Shown here: in pieces, positions 41,901 to 52,483 of the stretch
How the letters are laid out: every line of letters starts with the position of its first letter
How positions within the stretch are numbered: position 1 is the stretch's first letter
Assembly: GCF_000234665.1 (NCBI RefSeq)
Contig: NC_018336.1
Span: 1,157,069 to 1,221,068 of the forward strand
Direction: 5' to 3'
Length of the DNA: 64,000 nt
Origin: Leishmania mexicana MHOM/GT/2001/U1103
Lineage: Eukaryota; Euglenozoa; Kinetoplastea; Trypanosomatida; Trypanosomatidae
The notes under the pieces: model-generated
Told to the model about the DNA's origin: nothing
What the model saw: only the letters and a program-made list of their open reading frames with translations
The model's database searches: none
Position numbers and translations under genes: made by a program

Positions 41901-44900
41901 GAGCACGGCGCGGCAGCGACCCCGCCGCGGCGACGTCTCACAGAGTTCCGCAACGGCGACTACATGCTGCCTGCCTTCTTGCCCAAGTCCAGCGTCTCTA
42001 CCACCACCGCCGAGGATTCGCATTTGGAAGCGTTGAAGCAGCGGAGCCGCGACCAGCAGACGCAGCAGGCCAACGAGGAGCGGCGGCAGCGCATACAGGC
42101 CTTCATGTCAAAGCGGAAGGCCGAAAAACAGCTGGAGGAGCTGCGGCGCCGCAAGTTGCTGGTGCAGGAGGGGAAGCTAGAGATATGCTGTGAGATGCAG
42201 GAGCAACAGCGCATCCTGGAGGCCATCCCGGACTTGGAGACGTCCGGAACTGTCGGGAGTGGGCTGAACGCCATCAAGGCGGCGAAGCGCGTGAGCAGGT
42301 CGTCCACGCCGCGCGATCGAGCAGTGCGGCAGTCGGTTTCGGCTGCCGGCTTCATTCCCAAGGCGGCAATGGTCGCAACCGTCAGTAGCCCCCACATCGA
42401 GGTGACCGCACCTGCCGTAGTAGACACCATCCTTCCCGCTGGACGTGGAAAGGGCAACGGTGCGGTAGCCAAAACCAACGTGCGCGCAGTGGTGGTGTTC
42501 ACAAGCGGCTCTGGCGCTGAGAAAGGCGGTGTGCCTGTGACAGTCAAGGATGATGGCAACGGGCGACGGCGCAGCAGCAGCAGCAGCATCGCCCCGAGCA
42601 CGGCCGCGTCGGGGCTATTCAACGGGGGAACGGTGGGGGTTGTGGAACTGAGTGAGAGCAGTAAGACGCTCAAGGTGCAGCAGCCAGAGGAGCGGACGCG
42701 CTTCTTCTCCGTGGACGAGTTTTTGCGCATCAGTGACGCTGAGGCGCCAAAGCAGGTCGAGCGGCCCGTCAGCACGAGGAGCAGCGGCGTTATGGCTGGG
42801 GTGCTGTCGAACGGTGCATTGCCGCGGCGACGTTTGTCGTCGTTAACGCTGACGGAGATGAACCGCAAGTTTCTGGCTGGTGTGAACGTGGCGCTGTTGC
42901 TCGCGAGCACCGAGAAGGCGCATCACGCCTCACTCACGGCGATTCGGGAGGTGGTGGAGGGAGTGCTGTCGCACATGCCTCCCCACGGGGAACTCTTTGC
43001 CTCCATCGCGTTCGTCGCCGGTGGCAACACGCAGGACCTGTTGCGTGACCCCGAACGCGTAGTGCGCTCGACCTTCTCGACATCGCCGCTCTTTGGCCCC
43101 ACACTGGACGATGTCACCTACGTGGCAGTGACGGGAATCGGCCACCTTTCAGCGATGGTGACAGAGTCGTACAAGCGGTGCGACTTGGCGGCTCAGCGGC
43201 AGCAACCTAGTGCTGGCCTCCTTGTGATGTCGCTGCTGCTGAAGCAGCCGCGCGGCAGCGACGTTTTGCTGTCCTCGTACTTGATCACAGACGCGGGGTG
43301 CGACGGCAGCACCTACGTGGCGGCCTTGCGCAAGGCACAGCACACCCCATTTGCGCTCTTCCACTCTGCGCTGGGCGGGCCGACGTTGACGACGGCGCTG
43401 ATGTCGGTGGACGTCGACGACACGGCGACGATGGTGCCGCTTCTGAATGTGCAGCAGCGACTGGCTAGTGTTACCAATAAGCCGTGTCACGTGGGAAGTG
43501 TTCGGCGCTTCTTGGAGCTAGCGCAGCAGGAGCTGCAGAACCGCGTGGAAGACGGGAGGTCGGGCAGGAGGCGGAACTCCGGCACCACCATAACGAAGGT
43601 GACGTCAGAGCGGCGGCGGAACAGCGTCAGCATCTCTAGCCACAACAGTGTGAGCGACAGCACCAGTTGTCCACCGTCGTTAAGTGGGCACCGGGGACGA
43701 AGGCAGCACCCTGGGACCCGAGCACAGCTGCACAAGCGGCTTTTGGAGCAGGTTGCGACGGCGCAGAGCATCCTCAACGACCCCGCCGGCTATCGGCCGA
43801 AGGCGGCGCGGGAGACGTCGCAGGTCCGGCGCGCTAGGGTGCTTACGTCGATGGCGCCCGCGCCAACATCTGCCGCACCGCCACTGTTGGAGGCGACGCC
43901 CTCGCGGGCGCAGCGGCGCAGCTCAGACGACGGCGCGATGCGGAATCTGGACCTGGCGGGACTGCGCAAGCGTTTGTCGACGGACAAGGCGCCAGCCACC
44001 GTCGACACGGTACTGCTGCCGTCGCACGGCACTGGTTCTGCCCTAGCGCGCAAGAATTCCCCGTCATCTACCGCCGTGGAGGAACCGCCGATACAGCTCA
44101 CGGAGCTGCTAGTCACGCGCCACCGAAGCGATGCGCCGAATGTCGAGCCGGACGCGAGCGCCACGGCAAAGGCACCACTGTCACCAGCGACCACGCCTGC
44201 CAACCATCAGATTGCGCGATTCCGTCCCCTGCAGAACTCTTTACCACCGGCAGGGCGCAGCAACGCCAGCATGTCGTTGAGTACTGCGTACGTGCGCCGC
44301 GGGAACGACGACGGGGCCGCTCCACACAAGACATGGTTTATGAACTTCGAGGATCTGGGTGACAGCACCACTGCGTCCGTAGGCAGCAGACCCGGTGCGG
44401 GCACGTTGCTGAAGAAAGGCAAGCGAGAGGAGTTGCAAGATCTGCCACTGTCCCCAGCACCGACAATGGCAGGCAAGCCACTTCAAGAACGTTGCATCGC
44501 GGGCGACGAGTTGAGGCGGCGTGGCGAACCGGCGTTGGCCTGCAGTGCAGACGGGTTGACGCAACGGCTGATGTGTGTGCCACCGGGTGTAGGGAGCAGG
44601 CGTGTGGGTGCAGGCCAGAAAGGGCTGCTCGCGGCCCCTACGCGGATCGGGTCGAATGGGCCAAAGTGGCCCAGCATAGCCGCCATGGACCCCGGCGATA
44701 TCCCGCTAGCTCCGTGCGTTGACTCCATCGACTCCTCGCTTGTACACGACGTCCCGGTGTCGGCGCGGCAGAGTTCGACGGCGCACGACGGCGAGAAGAC
44801 GCCGATCCCGACGTCGACAAAGGTGCGCACTCTCGTCATTGTTGACCCACGCTGCTGCGAGACGTCGAACGTGACGTATGATAACACAATGGTGATTGCC

Positions 44901-47180
44901 ACCACCGACGACGACTTTGAGGAATATGACGTGGACGAGGTGCGCGAGGTGGCACCGGCGCAGGAGTCGATCCAGGCGGACCTGCTGACAGAGCTCTGTA
45001 AAACACTGCTTCTCGGCGGCAACGCCTCCATTCTCGGCGCTGAGAGTCGTCCGACCGGCGTCTGTGCACAGGTGCTCAAGTCCGTCGTGCACACGATCTT
45101 TGCAGACATGAACCGCGAGGGGACGCATCGCAGAGGACGTCTCAACGTCTCCATTGTGAAGGTGAAGGGGGAGTCTGTTGTCGACCTCCTCAAGGACTCC
45201 GGCGAAGCGCAGAAGCTCGTCATTGCCATTTCGCCCCTGTTCGGTTCCTGCGTCCACGGTGTCACCTACTCTAATATCACGAACTCGGCCACTTTCGACG
45301 CCACGATTGACGCCGCGCTGCGCCGCGCCGCCTCTGACGACAACGGCCGCGACTACGGCTTCCTCTTCTGCTCTCTCATTTTCAAGCTGCAGCTAGAGGA
45401 GGAGGGAGACGTGCTCGTGTGCTCGCTGGTGGCAACCTTCGCCGGCGAGCACGTCGGGCTCTACACATCCGTCCTAGACCGCAGTCCTCTCGTACCGCGC
45501 GCGTTGTTCCACTACGCCCTCGGCGGTCCCAGCTACACGATCGCGCTGCTCGGCATCGGCAGCGAGGAGTCTCGCGTTAACCAGATGCTGCAGGTGCAGC
45601 GGCGCTTGGGTGAGGTGAGCAACCGCGCGACGCACCCGGGCAGTGTGGGGAAGTTTGTGGCCGGCATCCGTAACGATTTGACGCCGAAACTGATCGCCAA
45701 GTACGAAAGCACGCATGACCAGGCTGAACGAGCGGCAACGAAGGAGATGATTGGCCGCCTGGCGGAGATGGTGAAGGATGCAGACGCGCTTCTCCACGAC
45801 TTTGACCACCACCAGCCCAAGGCCTACCTGCACGAGGACCAGGAGCGGAGGACGGCACCGGCAGGCACGGCGGCCGTCAACGGCCCCGATCCAGGTTCAC
45901 CTGCCATGGCAGCGCCACGCAGGAACAACGCGAACAACGCGAACAGCGCTAACGACTCCAACTGGACGAACAAAGCCTCCGCTGCCAGTGCCGTGGCGGC
46001 CACAGCGCCGCCGGCCACCAGCCGACCGGCCACGCAGCGCTCGTTGCCGTGCATCACCGCGGTGAACCCGGGGGGCGAGGGGGACCACATCCAGTCGCTG
46101 GTATGTTTCGAGCAGGCGCTGATGGGCGCCGGCTCGGTCGCTGTGCACGGCAACTCGATCCTTTGCACGAGCCAGGGAGGAATGCGGTACGACAGCGACG
46201 AGGTGATCGTGTGCGACGAGTCGCATCGGTGCTTGTCGTCGAGACTCATGGATCAGCTGGTCGCTAAGTTCCTTGCCGGCTATCACACGGGCTTACTCGC
46301 CGCTGACAGCAGCTATAGCGCGTTCACGCCGCTGATGCTGCGCTGCATCGCTAACAGCATCCTGGACGAGATGCTCGGACGCGAGGTAGGGCCACGTGAG
46401 GGCATGACCTCCTCCGCCTCCTTCAAACCACCCACGGTGACGGGCGAGCTGTACGTTTCCATTGCGCTCATCAAGGATGAAGTGACAGCTGACCTGCTGC
46501 CCACCGACGCCGACGCGACGTACCACCGTTTCGAGATGGAGCACACGCCTCTCTACGGCCCCCGCGTTGTCGGTGTAGCATCGCACCTCGTCTCCACACC
46601 GCAGGACTTTGACCACTTCCTAGCGGTGGCCATCGACAATGCCGATCCGGCACTGCAGTCGGCAGATCCAGGCATCATGGTGGTCCTGCTGTCCCTAACC
46701 CAGCGTGTGACGAAGCCCACGAAGGATGTGCTGGTGTCGTCGCTTTTGTGCACGGCCGTCTTCGACGCCGTTCATCATTACGAGCGGGTGCTGGGGGGCG
46801 ATACGAGCGAACCGTTGGAGTTGTTCCACAACATTCTCCGCGGGCCGTGTTTCACCGTCGCGGTGTTTGGCATCAGCGATGAAGAGGAGAACCCCGGCAA
46901 GCTGCTGCGCGCGCTTCACGGTATTACCCAAGCGCGCAACCACCCTGCGGAGGTGAATAGTGTGTCGCGGCACATCCGAGAGCTGCAGCGCGGCATCGTG
47001 AAGCTGAAGGAGCGCATGACCCCTTCATCCAACGAGGAGGAGAAAGAGTATATTCTGAGCCGCGTTAAGGTCGCCGAGCATCTGCTGGCCGACGCGGAGG
47101 TGCTGCAGCGCAACACCCTTTCCTCCATGCAGCCACGCCCCTTCGTCCCGCTTGGCGGCCCACCCCACTTGCGGGCATAG
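38946..47180 (+). CDS. Giant protein with three degenerate kinesin-motor-like domains (1)
   Basis: One uninterrupted 2744-residue frame from the ATG at 38946. The N-terminal about 1000 residues are low-complexity and probably disordered. A charged coiled-coil-like helix lies at about 1027-1092. Three related domains follow at about 1175-1535, 1958-2255 and 2366-2692. Each shows a kinesin-like order: a small beta start, then a segment aligning with the P-loop region (GVNVALLLASTEKAHHAS, GGNASILGAESRPTG, GYHTGLLAADSSYSAF), then VSI-x-x-VDLL, a DVLVSSL-like strand, an LFHxALGGPxxTxALxxI segment (counterpart of kinesin LTRLLQDSLGGN) and a final helix with a GSV motif. None has the GKT P-loop, NxxSSRSH or DLAGSE, so ATPase activity is not expected. 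A structural, microtubule-binding or scaffold role is inferred. It is paralogous to the 52484 gene. Confidence 0.8.
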   Translation: MMASGDYIYVNDLDDGGLIGATVRRHEHSSSLFVGVTHDSAGESQSQYDYLDGSLVGSYDGRGDGVLTALELEDFVGVDGSNLASVLSESNSAFDIGAEEANMQTQTPSVASRSVSGADFDTLPITLMAKQPIEVPHAVSASVPKPAAPNSAVSARHLNLRISTVADLKRPSTPDKYFENFGGASGLAVGHNNTANFSGNTSSGVAHHPSAKDTSSHRTKNAIVTAAGKGVVTAGHTSKFSTLHPGTAAAGVPTHPSAPPPLHPFPSVSEPHNDSEGFSFGIDTFLHGNQLGFGRQPSFKRLTPVVQVELKKPYFLLHFGDGDTNTTAAGAAAGAAVGKGHPAASASDTNLHAAPAADRNAEEFSTWLEALEPKAAGLLACARGGPCTTHTGSTIGENFKREVDAFMKNLLGDYDMFAGATSVVTVNHSSASGVSQLLVGGSGPLNRRRGSAPSCPGDSQPADLDAFLGDASTLTPPLRSPTLVVGQAKQRPRESGAIGAHNSLVGSPTLKTAVPTTMTAGTLFGGGGGKGNTGAYTRSSATASASPQPPTRENATKCRRHVWSTSLEPSKSTSAAVNGDVVPDPTSAPATEALSRMNFSKVTAKPTNGQPAQRSHVKAASQTVAAMTCVSPHASKVATRASVAGAAKPAAGKATTASSKPDGSVGVVAQARDSASPSTATPYPYMDEDLLAGGYMTGPPQLIRFPIESSPTVLPAARVAMEALFTNKESWERSGSNTSDVVALAARGCRSSLVDGHTSAPQQRLSLLQQKLRPSRHNHARGHGDIKTTTDSNGAGMTASGALQPAPDTSPREGSQESPIPSWNDPYGRAATSLPSESVTAVSSKTRLDSRRNGDSTLGDAGKTFLCFEAVTGAEDLVDRGGTRTNVLPPPMFLGHNTSAQQGMTANNSTSGSGATGSHLHCICKSVEATTPAGWTRRSSLGPVADPVTVGPIEVKRGLPIPQQPSSPSRRASASRTDCEAATSGEHGAAATPPRRRLTEFRNGDYMLPAFLPKSSVSTTTAEDSHLEALKQRSRDQQTQQANEERRQRIQAFMSKRKAEKQLEELRRRKLLVQEGKLEICCEMQEQQRILEAIPDLETSGTVGSGLNAIKAAKRVSRSSTPRDRAVRQSVSAAGFIPKAAMVATVSSPHIEVTAPAVVDTILPAGRGKGNGAVAKTNVRAVVVFTSGSGAEKGGVPVTVKDDGNGRRRSSSSSIAPSTAASGLFNGGTVGVVELSESSKTLKVQQPEERTRFFSVDEFLRISDAEAPKQVERPVSTRSSGVMAGVLSNGALPRRRLSSLTLTEMNRKFLAGVNVALLLASTEKAHHASLTAIREVVEGVLSHMPPHGELFASIAFVAGGNTQDLLRDPERVVRSTFSTSPLFGPTLDDVTYVAVTGIGHLSAMVTESYKRCDLAAQRQQPSAGLLVMSLLLKQPRGSDVLLSSYLITDAGCDGSTYVAALRKAQHTPFALFHSALGGPTLTTALMSVDVDDTATMVPLLNVQQRLASVTNKPCHVGSVRRFLELAQQELQNRVEDGRSGRRRNSGTTITKVTSERRRNSVSISSHNSVSDSTSCPPSLSGHRGRRQHPGTRAQLHKRLLEQVATAQSILNDPAGYRPKAARETSQVRRARVLTSMAPAPTSAAPPLLEATPSRAQRRSSDDGAMRNLDLAGLRKRLSTDKAPATVDTVLLPSHGTGSALARKNSPSSTAVEEPPIQLTELLVTRHRSDAPNVEPDASATAKAPLSPATTPANHQIARFRPLQNSLPPAGRSNASMSLSTAYVRRGNDDGAAPHKTWFMNFEDLGDSTTASVGSRPGAGTLLKKGKREELQDLPLSPAPTMAGKPLQERCIAGDELRRRGEPALACSADGLTQRLMCVPPGVGSRRVGAGQKGLLAAPTRIGSNGPKWPSIAAMDPGDIPLAPCVDSIDSSLVHDVPVSARQSSTAHDGEKTPIPTSTKVRTLVIVDPRCCETSNVTYDNTMVIATTDDDFEEYDVDEVREVAPAQESIQADLLTELCKTLLLGGNASILGAESRPTGVCAQVLKSVVHTIFADMNREGTHRRGRLNVSIVKVKGESVVDLLKDSGEAQKLVIAISPLFGSCVHGVTYSNITNSATFDATIDAALRRAASDDNGRDYGFLFCSLIFKLQLEEEGDVLVCSLVATFAGEHVGLYTSVLDRSPLVPRALFHYALGGPSYTIALLGIGSEESRVNQMLQVQRRLGEVSNRATHPGSVGKFVAGIRNDLTPKLIAKYESTHDQAERAATKEMIGRLAEMVKDADALLHDFDHHQPKAYLHEDQERRTAPAGTAAVNGPDPGSPAMAAPRRNNANNANSANDSNWTNKASAASAVAATAPPATSRPATQRSLPCITAVNPGGEGDHIQSLVCFEQALMGAGSVAVHGNSILCTSQGGMRYDSDEVIVCDESHRCLSSRLMDQLVAKFLAGYHTGLLAADSSYSAFTPLMLRCIANSILDEMLGREVGPREGMTSSASFKPPTVTGELYVSIALIKDEVTADLLPTDADATYHRFEMEHTPLYGPRVVGVASHLVSTPQDFDHFLAVAIDNADPALQSADPGIMVVLLSLTQRVTKPTKDVLVSSLLCTAVFDAVHHYERVLGGDTSEPLELFHNILRGPCFTVAVFGISDEEENPGKLLRALHGITQARNHPAEVNSVSRHIRELQRGIVKLKERMTPSSNEEEKEYILSRVKVAEHLLADAEVLQRNTLSSMQPRPFVPLGGPPHLRA

Positions 47181-47582
47181 GCGGGTTCAGAAATGTGTGT
47201 ATGCCGGCCTGTGTGTGCCTTGACCCTACGTTATCGACGATGTCTGCCACTGTCTCTCTGTCTCTTCATCGCTTCATTGGTTTTATGCTTGCTTTGTGCC
47301 TCTTTCACCCTTACGTGCTTCTGCCTCTCTCTCGCTGTTTTTTTTTCGTTCGTTGTCTTACCCACAGTGTGATGTGCATTCTCTTTCTCTCTCACTGTAT
47401 TATATGTATGTGTATGTGTGTATGCGTTTTGCCTCTCTGCGTGTGGGTCGCTGTCCTCAGGAACGCGCGCCATACTCTCTTCCTTTCCTCTTCAATCGTT
47501 TCGTTCTTCCTCACTCTACTGTTTGCTGTCTTGTCACTCCGCTCCTCATGTATCAGGTGCGTTGCCGTTCTCTCTCTCTGCG

Positions 47583-47606
47583 CGTGTGTGTGTGTGTGTG
47601 TGTGTG
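47583..47606. repeat. (TG)n microsatellite
   Basis: Uninterrupted TG dinucleotide run in the 3' UTR-like region after giant gene 1. Confidence 0.9.
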
Positions 47607-48212
47607 ATGTGCCTCTCTCTTCTTTTCCCGATCTCGTGTGTTCCCTCTTCGCCCTCTCTTGTTTTCTCCTTTTTCTCTGTCTTCGCTTTCTCGCACCCGG
47701 TGTGTGTGAGTGCCGATGCTCTTCCCACGCCGTCATTGCTTCCCTCACGTGCCCCCTTCCCCTCAACCGTATCTCATTCCGTGTGCGCGCGCTTTTTTGA
47801 ACTCCTTTTGCTGTTGTTCGCCGTCTTGCTCCTTACATGCGCGACAGAGACGCGCGTCGCTGTCTGCTTCGCTCGCCCTCGCCCTCTGTGGGTCTTTTTA
47901 TTGACGCTTCGTTGCTCTTCTTCACCCCTTCTTTGGCGAAGCGCACTTCTCGTCTTCCTCGTCTCCGCACATGCTCGTTCGTGCCTTGGTTAGGCATGGC
48001 GGTGGTGACGTACAAAAAAGAAGTTGCTTGCACTCGGAGAGAGCTGCCCGGGCCGCCTCCTCCGACCGCTTCAAAGAGAAAGGACGGAAACAACAACAAC
48101 TGAGCACGCGCTCAGACGCACGGGGCGATACAATCCTGCGTGCGCACGCGTACTTGAGCTTCTCAAACAGAGACACGGCGGAGGCACCCACTCTCCGACA
48201 CACACGCACACG

Positions 48213-48229
48213 TATATATATATATATAT
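48213..48229. repeat. (TA)n microsatellite
   Basis: TA dinucleotide run following a CA-rich stretch. Confidence 0.85.
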
Positions 48230-49624
48230 TCCTTGAACCCATTCGTTCGGTGTCTCGTGTCTTTCATCGTTGTCTCTCCCTCTCTCCCTCGGTTGCTTCA
48301 CACGCATTGCTACGCTGCACGTGCTTGGAGGCGAAGAGGATGCGAATCAGCTGGAAAGCGAAAGAAAAAGCGGAAGCGACATGATGAGAAAAGAGAAGCG
48401 TACGTCCGGATGAGCGGAGAGGGGCAGCCGTTCATTTTTGTTTTATGTAGCAGATTTGACCAGCAAACGAACAGCAGAGGATAACGCCAGCGCATCGAGT
48501 CGGTGCTCCCTCGGCGTGTCTAAGCACACACGTATGGCGCCCATACGCATTCTGCGCGCTCGTACGTGTGCCCGGGTGTTACCAACGGATGACGAGGCTC
48601 ATCGTCAGCGTTGAACACGGCCGGAACGACTCACTGCGTCAGCAACCGCGAGCTCACACGTAGTGGAGGAGGTCCGCTGGATTGAGCGCGCTCAAGCACT
48701 CGCAGCGTTTCCGGAGTGCAACGTTTTACCTCTTTCTGCCGACTTCTAGCTCTCATCTTTCGCCGCTTTTCTCGTTCGGTGTGGATCTTTCTCCCTCTCT
48801 CGCTTTCGCATTTCCACCCACGCACATGGGACATGCCGCATGCGCATCGCTTCCTGTGAGCCGTTCGGCGACGTCCACGTCGTATCTTTCCACCGAGCCG
48901 TGCGCAGGACACTCAAGGCTGCATACGAACCCAGACGCGCGTAGGTTGCGTACCGCTGACTGGTTATCAGAAGAGCAACACCGAAAGGAAAACGCATGTA
49001 AACAAGGCAGCAGCGGTTGAGGTCACCTTTGAAAACAAGGAAGATAGAGCGTCAACGGACAATACACGCGTGCGCAGGGAAGAGTTGTAAGTGAGGCCAA
49101 CTTGGAAGAGATCATGAAGAGAAGCGAAAGTGAAAAAAAGACGAGCACAAGCTTTTACACACCTACACACACCGAGGAGTGCAACGACGACCAACACCCA
49201 CATCGCGTGCGTGCGTCTGTCCGACTCCCAGCGCCGGTCGTGCTTTGCTTCTTTTTCTTGTTTTCTATCGCTTCTCCGTCGCGCTGTTCGACTCTCATCT
49301 CTCACATCTCTTTCTTCGCTTTCGAGTGGCTTGCCCGCCACGCCTTGCCAACGATCAGATAGAGGACACACACACACACACACAAACAAAAAAGGCATCG
49401 GGCCTTTTTTCGTCGTCTCCATTACCGCCATTCTACCATCTCACTACATCACAAGCGTTTTTCCAGTTCATCCTCAACCCCTTTACAATACACACGCGCC
49501 GTTCACTGCCACCTCCAGCCCATTGGCTGATTGTACCCCCTCCCCTTCTCCCCTTCTCCCCTTCCCTCAGAACCCCCTTCCTAACTGCACTTTTTTTTTC
49601 TTTCTTACGCGTGCGCTGTCGATC

Positions 49625-49660
49625 ACTCTCTCACTCTCTCACTCTCTCACTCTCTCTCTG
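49625..49660. repeat. ACTCTCTC tandem repeat
   Basis: Four to five units of an 8-base CACTCTCT motif, purely pyrimidine except for the A. Confidence 0.85.
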
Positions 49661-49867
49661 TCTTGTGGACTTTCCTTTTTTGTCTGAGACTCCGACGACT
49701 ACGGAGCTTTTTTTTCGGGTTTCTTTCTAGGTTTATTTTATTTAATTTCTTTCCATTGCATACCATCCCTTCCCCTCCCCTCCCCTCCTCCCCCTTCCAG
49801 CACACCCCTCTGTTCCTTTCTCACTATTCTGTTCTTCTTTCTATTGCTGTCATTGCTGTGAAAAAGA

Positions 49868-49902
49868 ATATATAGATATATATTGATATATATATATATA
49901 TG
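49868..49902. repeat. TA-rich microsatellite
   Basis: Imperfect (TA)n run with a GATATA interruption. Confidence 0.85.
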
Positions 49903-52114
49903 GATATGGTGCTGCTGATGCCGGTGGTAAAACAGCTCTTGCACTAGTCCTGCTTCTCACTCTCGCCTTTGCTTGCGCGTAGGCGTGTGTGCTCTTGTTT
50001 GACGGCGTTTCCTTGTCATTTTCCTTCTCGCCCCTTTTGCCCATTTTCCCTGCACCTCGTCGTCTACACACCTCTTTGTGTCGTTCTGTCTGCCTGTGTC
50101 GGGATTTTGCGCTCTCGTGCTCTCTCGTTCTCTTTCTCTGTCTAGCTCCCTTCGCTACACCTATTCAGCCCCCCTCCCCCTTCTTACGTCTCCTCCCTTC
50201 CACATCTACTGGGGTGTGCTCCCGGATTCATCTCTCCACCCGTCCCGTGCGTTTTCTCAGCACCCGGTGTTTCCTGTCTTTTTTATTGCCTCTGTAGCCT
50301 CTTTCTTCGTCGGTGCGTTTCTTTGTGGTACGTTGCGCGTGTGCTTCCTCCTCAGCGGGACTGTCGAGGTCACTAGTGTGAGTTCAGCAAGAGAGCGATC
50401 GGCCCCCCTTCTCCTCGCCACAGTGGACAGCGTGCGTCGCGTACAGGTACGAGGGGGGGAGTGACACCAGGTAGGTTCAACGCCGTACAACAAGTGCACA
50501 CGGAGAGTCCTACATCCAAGAACAAAGCACAAACCCTTTTTTTCAGAGCAACAGCGCGATCGAAAGCCAGCAGGGCACCGATCGTCACAAGATTGAGGTG
50601 TCTTTTTGTTTGCTTGTTTGCGGTGTTTCACTGTCGTGCTCTGGAGGACATCGTTGCTAAAAGATTGCCGGCGTGCGTCTTGTCTGCACAAGGGCCACCT
50701 TCTCTTACTCATCCTTTTTCGTTTTTGCTCCCCGCCCCTCCGTTACCTTTTTCGGTGTACGGAGAGTCCTTATCGCATGTGCACACGCATTTCGCACAAG
50801 CATACACACATTGCTGCAAACATTGCATACCCCCCCCACCTCCCTCCCCACCCCGCCTATACTATCTCATATAGTTTCGCGTACAGTACAGGAACGAGTC
50901 TTGCACCAGTCACCCGCGCACGCCTATTCACACATACGTGGGCGCCATCATACCTCCAAAAGAGCAGGGTCAAACGCCGTTTTGTTTTCACAGCACACGA
51001 AAGCCCTCTCATTTTTTTTTTTGCACGTGTGCTCCTTTGTCTCACTTCGTTTTCTCCCTGCCTCCGCTCTTTTTTTTTTCCAGGAGTCTCCGTGTCTGTG
51101 TGTCTGTCTCCCGCTCTTTCTGTTTCCCTTTCGTCGATCATTGATTGCTGCGGAGGATCCCCCCGATTTGGTGGTTGTTCTCTTTCCCCCCTCCTCGATT
51201 TCTTTTTTGTTACTTGCTGTGGAGTTTTTGTTTACGTGTCTGTCTCTGTGTGTGTGTGTGTCTTCTGTTACGTGTTTGCTTTTTTGTTTCTCCTTTCATT
51301 TTCTCGGGTGGCGGTGATCCATCATCATCTCGATCTTTTTTTTCCTTGGTGTGCGATTCTCTTCTCGCTTGCCGTTTTTTTTTTGTGTTGTTGTTTTCGG
51401 CGTAGAACTACTTCCCCCCTCTTGTTTCGTTTTTTTGTGTGTTGTGTGTGTCCGCCTCGTTTGCTTTATTCCTGTCGTACTGTCTTTGCTGTGTCTTGGC
51501 TTGTGCATCAGCCGCAGCCTTGGCCCGCTGTCGTTCCCGTCTCTTCTGTTTTCTTATGTCCTCTTTTCATTGTCGCCCATCCGTACGTGTGCAGGTGTGA
51601 CCTCGAGCTTTTGCGTGGCAAGCGGCCTCATCCAACGATCTTTCTTTGCATAAAGCTATCTCGATCTCTATATTTTGTGTCTTTGGAGAAACAATTCGGA
51701 CTATTTTTTTTGTCGTTCGCTTATATGTAAGCGGACGCTTCTTCTTTTTTTCTTTTCATGGTGGCTTTGGTCCTTTGTTTCCCACTATCTCGGATCATTT
51801 CTCTTGCCCTCGTTTTATGTTCCGTTTTTTTTTGTGGTCCATCAAGCAAGTACGCTGCCGGGGGAACGGAGACTCTCTTCTCTCTCTTATTTTTTATTGC
51901 TTCCGCTTTTCTTCCCCCCCCCGTCCCCATTCTCTTCGCATCTTTCTGAGGTGCAGCACATTGTATGCTGTTCTTTACATATATCGTCCCTGCTAAGTGC
52001 GTACCTTCTCCCCTTTGTAAACAACAGCAGCCGCAACAACAAGCACTTTGTCGTCTTGTTCCTCCATCCCCCCATCCCTCCCATCTCTTTCTGGCCCATC
52101 GCCGTCCTTTAGCG

Positions 52115-52152
52115 TTGTGTGTCTGTGTGTCTGTGTGTGTGTGTGTGTGTGT
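52115..52152. repeat. (GT)n microsatellite
   Basis: GT run with two CT interruptions, about 330 bases before the start of giant gene 2. Confidence 0.9.
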
Positions 52153-52483
52153 GAATCATTGCGCGCACGTGGGTGTGTGCGTGCGTGGACGTGCCTGCGC
52201 CGTGACGGCAGCACGAGGCGGCAACGGTCGACAAGGAGAAGTCGTGGCCACCCACCAATATCTTCACCACCGCCTTCTAGTAGATTTGTTTTGCTTCTCG
52301 CGCTCGTTTTCTTTTCATTGTCGCGCTTATCAACTGCATCGGTGGAGGGGTGTTCCTGGGCAACTTTGTGTTCTCGTCTCCGTTTCGTTTCTCATCCCTC
52401 TCCACTCGCTCGCTTTGTTGCCCTCCTTTTGATTTTTTTTAGGCGCCTTCCATTTTCCGTCATTCCACATCGCGTCTGCGGGG

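Larger units (their letters stand above)
47181..52483. other. 5.3-kb pyrimidine-rich intergenic region between giant genes
   Basis: No supported gene. It is dominated by CT tracts with several microsatellites, and open frames such as 50606-51730 encode Phe/Leu/Ser/Cys/Val-rich sequence that comes from this bias. Probably the long 3' UTR of one giant gene and the 5' UTR and splice signals of the next. Confidence 0.6.

Noticed and set aside
50606..51730. 374-residue + frame in the interval between giant genes
   Set aside because: Phe/Leu/Cys/Val/Ser-rich product typical of T- and C-rich DNA. Looks like multiple membrane helices only because of base composition.
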